Below are positions 58,702 through 64,000 of a DNA stretch of 64,000 nt, one piece after another (within the stretch, counting starts at the first letter, position 1; every line of letters starts with the position of its first letter). A model generated the notes under the pieces. The model saw only the letters and a list, made by a program, of their open reading frames with translations. It was not told where the DNA came from and did not search any database. The DNA is from Comamonadaceae bacterium (GTDB lineage Bacteria > Pseudomonadota > Gammaproteobacteria > Burkholderiales > Burkholderiaceae_C): contig JAIXRJ010000049.1 in NCBI GenBank assembly GCA_027485235.1, positions 16,095 through 80,094 of the forward strand. Reading direction: 5' to 3'. The position numbers and the translations under genes were made by a program.

Positions 58702-59526
58702 TCAAGCCGCCCAAGTCACCAGGCCTGTGTAGCTGGTGCCCAGCACCACCAGGCCAAAGACGATGCGGTACCAGGCAAACACCTCAAAGCTGTGGGTCGA
58801 GATGAACTTGAGCAACCAACGCACACACACCCAGGCGCTCAAAAACGAGAACAGCAAGCCCACCGCAAACATGGGCGCATCGGCCATGCTGAGCAAGGCG
58901 CGGTCTTTGTACAGGCTGTAAGCCCCCGCGCCAATCAGCGTGGGGATGGCCAGGTAAAAAGAAAAGTCGGTCGCCGCCTTGCGCGACATGCCCAGCAACA
59001 TGCCGCCAATGATGGTCGCACCGCTGCGGCTGGTGCCCGGAATCATGGCCAGGCACTGCACCAAGCCCACCTTGAGCGCATCTTGCCAGCGCATGTCTTC
59101 CACTTCGCCAATGCGCACAGCCGCCGCTTGTCGGCGCTCAGCCCACAAAATGATGAAGCCGCCAATGATGAAGGTGCTGGCCACCACCGCAGGCGTGAAC
59201 AAATTCGCCTTGATGGCCTTGCCGAACAGCAAGCCCAGGATGACCGCAGGCACAAATGCGATGAACACATTCAACGCAAAACGCTGGGCATCGGCGCTGT
59301 GCGGCAAGGCCTTCACGGTCGAGCTTATTTTTCGCCAATACACAATGATCACCGCCAAAATCGCGCCCGTCTGGATAGCGATGTCAAACACCTTGGCCTT
59401 GTCATCGTCAAAGCCCAGCAAGGCCCCGGCCAAAATCAAATGGCCGGTCGACGAGATCGGCAAGAACTCGGTCAAACCTTCGACCACGCCCATCACGGCG
59501 GCTTTCAGCAACAACATCAAGTCCAC
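58702..59526 (-). CDS. uppP: Undecaprenyl-diphosphatase
   Basis: This 274-residue membrane enzyme recycles undecaprenyl pyrophosphate to the monophosphate for cell-wall synthesis. The active-site motifs are [13 protein letters not shown] near the start and [10 protein letters not shown] in the middle. About eight helices are visible. The start is GTG at 59526, because AAGGAG lies exactly 5 bases upstream; the next in-frame ATG (59517) is too far from it. Confidence 0.94.
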   Translation of the reverse strand: MDLMLLLKAAVMGVVEGLTEFLPISSTGHLILAGALLGFDDDKAKVFDIAIQTGAILAVIIVYWRKISSTVKALPHSADAQRFALNVFIAFVPAVILGLLFGKAIKANLFTPAVVASTFIIGGFIILWAERRQAAAVRIGEVEDMRWQDALKVGLVQCLAMIPGTSRSGATIIGGMLLGMSRKAATDFSFYLAIPTLIGAGAYSLYKDRALLSMADAPMFAVGLLFSFLSAWVCVRWLLKFISTHSFEVFAWYRIVFGLVVLGTSYTGLVTWAA

Positions 59527-59648
59527 AAACGCTCCTTGAAAAATCTGTTTGGATTATCGTTGCTGGACCGCACACCCGAATGAAAGTTGAAAACCACCCT
59601 TCCAAGCTGTGTCACAGTGCTGTTCAATTGACACATTCAAAACGAACG

Positions 59649-60056
59649 ATGCAACTGACACACACCATCGCCGTGCACATGAGCTTGGCCCTGACCGCCA
59701 CAGTCTTGGGTCCGTGGGCACTTTGGGCCCGCATGGGCCGCACCACACGACCCCGACTTCACCGGGCATTGGGTTACGCCTGGGTCACCTGCATGCTGGG
59801 CGCCGCCCTCTCAGGCTTGTTCATAAGGGACTTCAATCTGCCCAATCTCTGGGGCTACACCCCGATTCACCTGCTCATTCCCCTGACCTTGTTCAGCCTT
59901 TATCGGTCATTTCGCTTTTTAGCTGAAGGCCATATTGAGGCTCATAGAAAAACCATGCAGTGGCTCTATGCATCGGCTTGTGTGGTGACAGGCGCATTCA
60001 CCTTGCTGCCCGGACGTTTGTTGGGCCAATGGCTTGGGTCTGGCGCTGCGTTTTAA
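59649..60056 (+). CDS. DUF2306 family membrane protein
   Basis: This 135-residue protein has four hydrophobic helices, with HMSLALTATVLGPWALW, RPRLHRALGYAWV, GYTPIHLL and EAHRKTMQWLYA. These His-containing segments are typical of DUF2306. The function is unknown. The retropepsin-like gene starts 3 bases after its stop, so the two are co-transcribed. The ATG at 59649 is chosen because the first helix begins there. Confidence 0.78.
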   Translation: MQLTHTIAVHMSLALTATVLGPWALWARMGRTTRPRLHRALGYAWVTCMLGAALSGLFIRDFNLPNLWGYTPIHLLIPLTLFSLYRSFRFLAEGHIEAHRKTMQWLYASACVVTGAFTLLPGRLLGQWLGSGAAF

Positions 60057-60059
60057 AGC

Positions 60060-60584
60060 ATGAGCAAGCCTTCGCTCCAAAAAACCGCCCGCTTCGGCGC
60101 ACTGGCCATCGCCGCCGTGTGGATGGCTGTGGCTGGGGTCTTGTATTGGGCGTTTGACCGGGTCGAACACAAGCGCCAGGCCCGCTTCAAACCCTATGCG
60201 CTCAGCTCGGGTGAACTGGTCATCCCGCGCCAGCGCGACGGACATTTTCATGTGGAGGGCGAAGTCAACCGCCAGCCTGTGACATTTTTGGTAGACACCG
60301 GAGCCAGCCATGTGAGCGTGAGCCAATCGTTGGCCACACAAGCTGGCTTACCTGCAGGGCATGACATCACCTTGAACACCGCCAACGGCCAGCGACCCGG
60401 CCAGCTGGTGCGCGGCGTGCCTGTGCGTGCAGGACACTTGGTGCTCAACGACACCAGCATCACCGTGGGTTTGAGTGGCCTGAATCCCGAACAGGCCCTG
60501 CTGGGCCAAGCCTTCCTCAAAAACTTTGACGTGGAAATTCGGCGCGACGAGATGGTGCTGAGGCCGCGCCCCTTGAGCCGCTGA
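60060..60584 (+). CDS. Retropepsin-like aspartic protease, membrane-anchored
   Basis: This 174-residue protein has one N-terminal membrane helix (ALAIAAVWMAVAGVLYW) and a single pepsin-like domain with the catalytic FLVDTGAS (Asp79). GQAFLKNFDVEI near the end corresponds to the second conserved strand. It fits the clan AA, TIGR02281-like proteases, which dimerise like viral proteases. The active site would face the periplasm. Substrate unknown. Confidence 0.87.
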   Translation: MSKPSLQKTARFGALAIAAVWMAVAGVLYWAFDRVEHKRQARFKPYALSSGELVIPRQRDGHFHVEGEVNRQPVTFLVDTGASHVSVSQSLATQAGLPAGHDITLNTANGQRPGQLVRGVPVRAGHLVLNDTSITVGLSGLNPEQALLGQAFLKNFDVEIRRDEMVLRPRPLSR

Positions 60585-60599
60585 GCTGGCTCAGTCCTT

Positions 60600-60634
60600 G
60601 CAGGCCTTGCGCTCTGGTGCGCGCAGGCCTGTTT
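60600..60634. terminator. Hairpin between convergent protease and lipoprotein genes
   Basis: CAGGCCT and AGGCCTG form the outer stem with inner GCGC/GCGC pairing; TTTC follows on the plus strand. It could serve both converging genes. Confidence 0.6.
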
Positions 60635-61032
60635 CAAAAAGCTTGGCGTGGCGCGCCAGATCTGCGCTCCCCACGTTCCCTTTGGATCGCATTCAGGCCC
60701 CTTTCGTGGGAATGGGGCGCCACAAAAGGCTTGGGTATGAACGGGCTGTGGCGAAAGGGCTGCACATGCAACGGCCGGGGATGCACATGTACCGGCCGGG
60801 GCTGAACGAACACAGGCCGCGGTTGAACGTAAAAAGGCGGGGGTTGGACATACACAGGCCGAGGTTGAACGTACAGCGTTGAGGGCTGCGAATAGACCGG
60901 ATAGCGGTTGCTGTAGCCATACCCTGAATGGGGAGGGACGACCGCACAAGCTGTCAAGAACACCGACAGACCCAGCCCTGCCGTCGAGCTGAAAATACGA
61001 CGCTGTCGATTGGACGTGATTTGATTTGACAT
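60634..61032 (-). CDS. Small lipoprotein with Pro/Val/Gln tandem repeats
   Basis: This 132-residue protein has a signal peptide ending in the lipobox LTAC, so Cys is lipidated. The mature part consists of about seven copies of an 8-residue repeat of the type YVQPRPVY (variants FYVQPRPV, FVQPRPVH, VHPRPLHV). A charged tail follows (NAIQRERGERRSG). The repeat is likely an extended polyproline-like rod in the periplasm or at the surface. AGGAGCAG precedes the ATG at 61032. No family name is known to me. Confidence 0.7.
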   Translation of the reverse strand: MSNQITSNRQRRIFSSTAGLGLSVFLTACAVVPPHSGYGYSNRYPVYSQPSTLYVQPRPVYVQPPPFYVQPRPVFVQPRPVHVHPRPLHVQPFRHSPFIPKPFVAPHSHERGLNAIQRERGERRSGAPRQAF

Positions 61033-61163
61033 GGGATGCTGCTCCTTCCAAAGCCTGCGAGACGCCAAAGCCCCGCTTGGCTTTAGCGCAGCAGCCCCAC
61101 CGCAGGATGACTGGCATGGCAGATCAAGGTGTCAATTCGTTACAAACGCTTGGCGTTTCGTGC

Positions 61164-62411
61164 CTAAGCAGCAAGTGCCAGTCGGTGGCGATGGCGACGC
61201 AAATGCAAAACCGCCAAAGCCAGCGACGCCACTTGCAGCAAGGCACAAAAATAAAACGGTGCGCCAATCCGCCAATCCCCTTGTGGGTAGTGCGACACCA
61301 TGGCCAACAAGGGGGCACCCAACAAGGGGGCCAACACCGCCATCAGGCCGTTGAGCGAACTGACGGCGCCCATGGTCTGCCCTTGGCTGCGGCTGTCGGC
61401 CGCCGATGAAATCATGCTTTGCACGGAAGCCGTCACCGTGCCGCCCAGCAAGTTGACCGCAATGACCGCGTACATCATCCAGCCCTCGGTGGCCGCGCCC
61501 CACAGGGTGTAGGCCATGACCGAAGACACCAAGCCCCAAATCGCCAGCTTGTGCGGCGAAAAGCGTTTGAGCAAACGCCCCAGCAACACCCCTTGCACCA
61601 GCACCGCCACAATGCCGACCACGGCCAGTGACCAACCGTTTTCACGAGGCCCCCAGCCAAACTTGAAGCTGTTGTAGAGCACCCACACCGTGTACAAGAC
61701 AAACTGCGCCAGCCCACTGAAAGCCACCACCCCCACCAACGGGCCGACACCTTTGAGTTGCCCCAACTTGCGCAGCGACGTGGCCGGATTGGCCGAGCGC
61801 CAGCTGAAAGCCTTGCGCTTGTCCAAGGGCAAGGACTCGGGCAAGACAAAGTAACCGTAAAGCAAATTGAGCAGGGTCAGGCTGCCCGCCAAGTAAAACG
61901 GCAAATGCAAATTCACCGCTCCCAACAAGCCTCCCACCACAGGCCCGACGATGAAACCCACGCCCATCATGGCGCCCAAAAAGCCAAACCGCTTGGCGCG
62001 CTCCTCGGGTGCTGAAATGTCGGCCACATAGGCGTTGGCGATGGCGACGTTGGCCTGCATGGCCCCCCCCAGCGTGCGGGCGATGATCAAACCGATCAAA
62101 GAAGTGGTCATGGCCGTGCCAAAAAAGCTCACGCCCAAACCCATGAAACCCAAGAGCATCACCGGCCTGCGCCCAAAACGGTCCGACAAGGCCCCCAAAA
62201 TCGGCGCGGCCACAAAGTTGGACAAACCAAAGGCCGCAGCCACCACGCCGTACCAAAACGCCTGATCGGCCTGTTCTGTGGCAAAACTGGCCACCAAAGT
62301 GGGCAATACCGGCACGATCACGCCAATCGCCGCCATGTCGATCAGCACGGCAATCATGATGAACGGCATGGCCGCTTCACGGGAGCGAATATTTTTAAGC
62401 ATTGAGAACAT
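61164..62411 (-). CDS. MFS drug-type exporter (TetA-like)
   Basis: This 415-residue protein has about twelve helices and the MFS loop 2-3 motif GALSDRFGRRPVML. ARTLGGAMQANVAIANAYVADISAPEERAKRFG and GPVVGGLLG complete the TetA-type N-half (motif C region). The ATG at 62411 is taken; another at 62402 is possible. It exports an unknown small molecule; assigning tetracycline would be unsafe. It is divergent from glnS. Confidence 0.88.
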   Translation of the reverse strand: MFSMLKNIRSREAAMPFIMIAVLIDMAAIGVIVPVLPTLVASFATEQADQAFWYGVVAAAFGLSNFVAAPILGALSDRFGRRPVMLLGFMGLGVSFFGTAMTTSLIGLIIARTLGGAMQANVAIANAYVADISAPEERAKRFGFLGAMMGVGFIVGPVVGGLLGAVNLHLPFYLAGSLTLLNLLYGYFVLPESLPLDKRKAFSWRSANPATSLRKLGQLKGVGPLVGVVAFSGLAQFVLYTVWVLYNSFKFGWGPRENGWSLAVVGIVAVLVQGVLLGRLLKRFSPHKLAIWGLVSSVMAYTLWGAATEGWMMYAVIAVNLLGGTVTASVQSMISSAADSRSQGQTMGAVSSLNGLMAVLAPLLGAPLLAMVSHYPQGDWRIGAPFYFCALLQVASLALAVLHLRRHRHRLALAA

Positions 62412-62558
62412 CGCTTCCACGTTGAGCAGGGCAGACCGAACAAGCACAGCGGCGTTCAGCGTGCCCTTACTTTAAACCCAGCGCAGACACAAAGAGACGC
62501 CAAAGAAAAATTCGGTCTCGCCTCCAAGTAAGCAAGGGCTAACCCCTAAAATCCAAAC

Positions 62559-64000
<1,442 letters not shown>

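Noticed and set aside
60693..60947. Tandem repeats around 60740-60880 as a CRISPR array
   Set aside because: The repeat unit is 24 bases or less without spacers, and it encodes the regular 8-residue repeat of a lipoprotein.

Overview
The window looks like chromosomal DNA of a betaproteobacterium of the Burkholderiales, most likely a Comamonadaceae (Limnohabitans, Rhodoferax or Curvibacter type). The reasons are the two orphan Bug/TctC periplasmic receptors, a BktB-type thiolase, tightly packed operons with four-base ATGA overlaps, a fused SoxYZ protein with a flavocytochrome c dehydrogenase, a GlnRS with the lineage-type N-terminal insert, and a GC-rich palindromic repeat of a kind familiar from this family. 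The genus is an inference. No phage, insertion sequence, CRISPR array, rRNA or tRNA was recognised.

Layout. 1-4.5 kb: the end of a dehydrogenase, two divergent Bug receptors, a small Trp-rich protein with a decayed second copy, an SDR remnant and bktB. 4.5-9.1 kb: a four-gene minus-strand operon of acyl-CoA ligase, luciferase-like flavin oxidoreductase, a stand-alone core methionine synthase and a 2OG-Fe dioxygenase. 9.3-10 kb: a regulator with an excisionase-type HTH fused to a receiver domain. 10-17.6 kb: a nine-gene minus-strand operon of glutathione peroxidase, flavin amine oxidase, DUF1365, CFA-type methyltransferase, chalcone-isomerase-like protein, MFS, DUF3833 lipoprotein, SDR and NTF2-like protein. 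This is the membrane-lipid part of a photo-oxidative stress response and may make furan or other modified fatty acids. 17.8-24.5 kb: a reduced-sulfur module with a SulP transporter, two YeeE/YedE half-transporters, a BigR/SqrR-like ArsR repressor and a divergent persulfide dioxygenase-like hydrolase around a 29-bp palindrome, then cytochrome c, SoxYZ, FccB and a second cytochrome c.

25-29 kb: an orphan hypothetical gene, a flavoprotein, trxA, rho and rpmE2. 29-37 kb: a GT-C-like membrane protein with a MATE transporter, a monooxygenase-fold protein, a MarR/FAH divergon and a TRAP transporter. 37-47 kb: Nudix hydrolase, acyl-CoA synthetase, dnaG, cysE, trmJ, suhB and mutS.

46.9-57.7 kb is the most unusual block. 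It holds an Anbu-type bacterial proteasome homologue directly behind mutS, a transglutaminase-DUF2126 protein, a circularly permuted ATP-grasp protein and an alpha-E protein, then a second transglutaminase and a fused ATP-grasp-alpha-E protein. It has the parts of a peptide ligation and cleavage system that is poorly understood biochemically. 57.9-64 kb: alpha/beta hydrolase, uppP, a DUF2306 membrane protein, a retropepsin-like protein, a repeat-rich lipoprotein, an MFS exporter and the 5' part of glnS.
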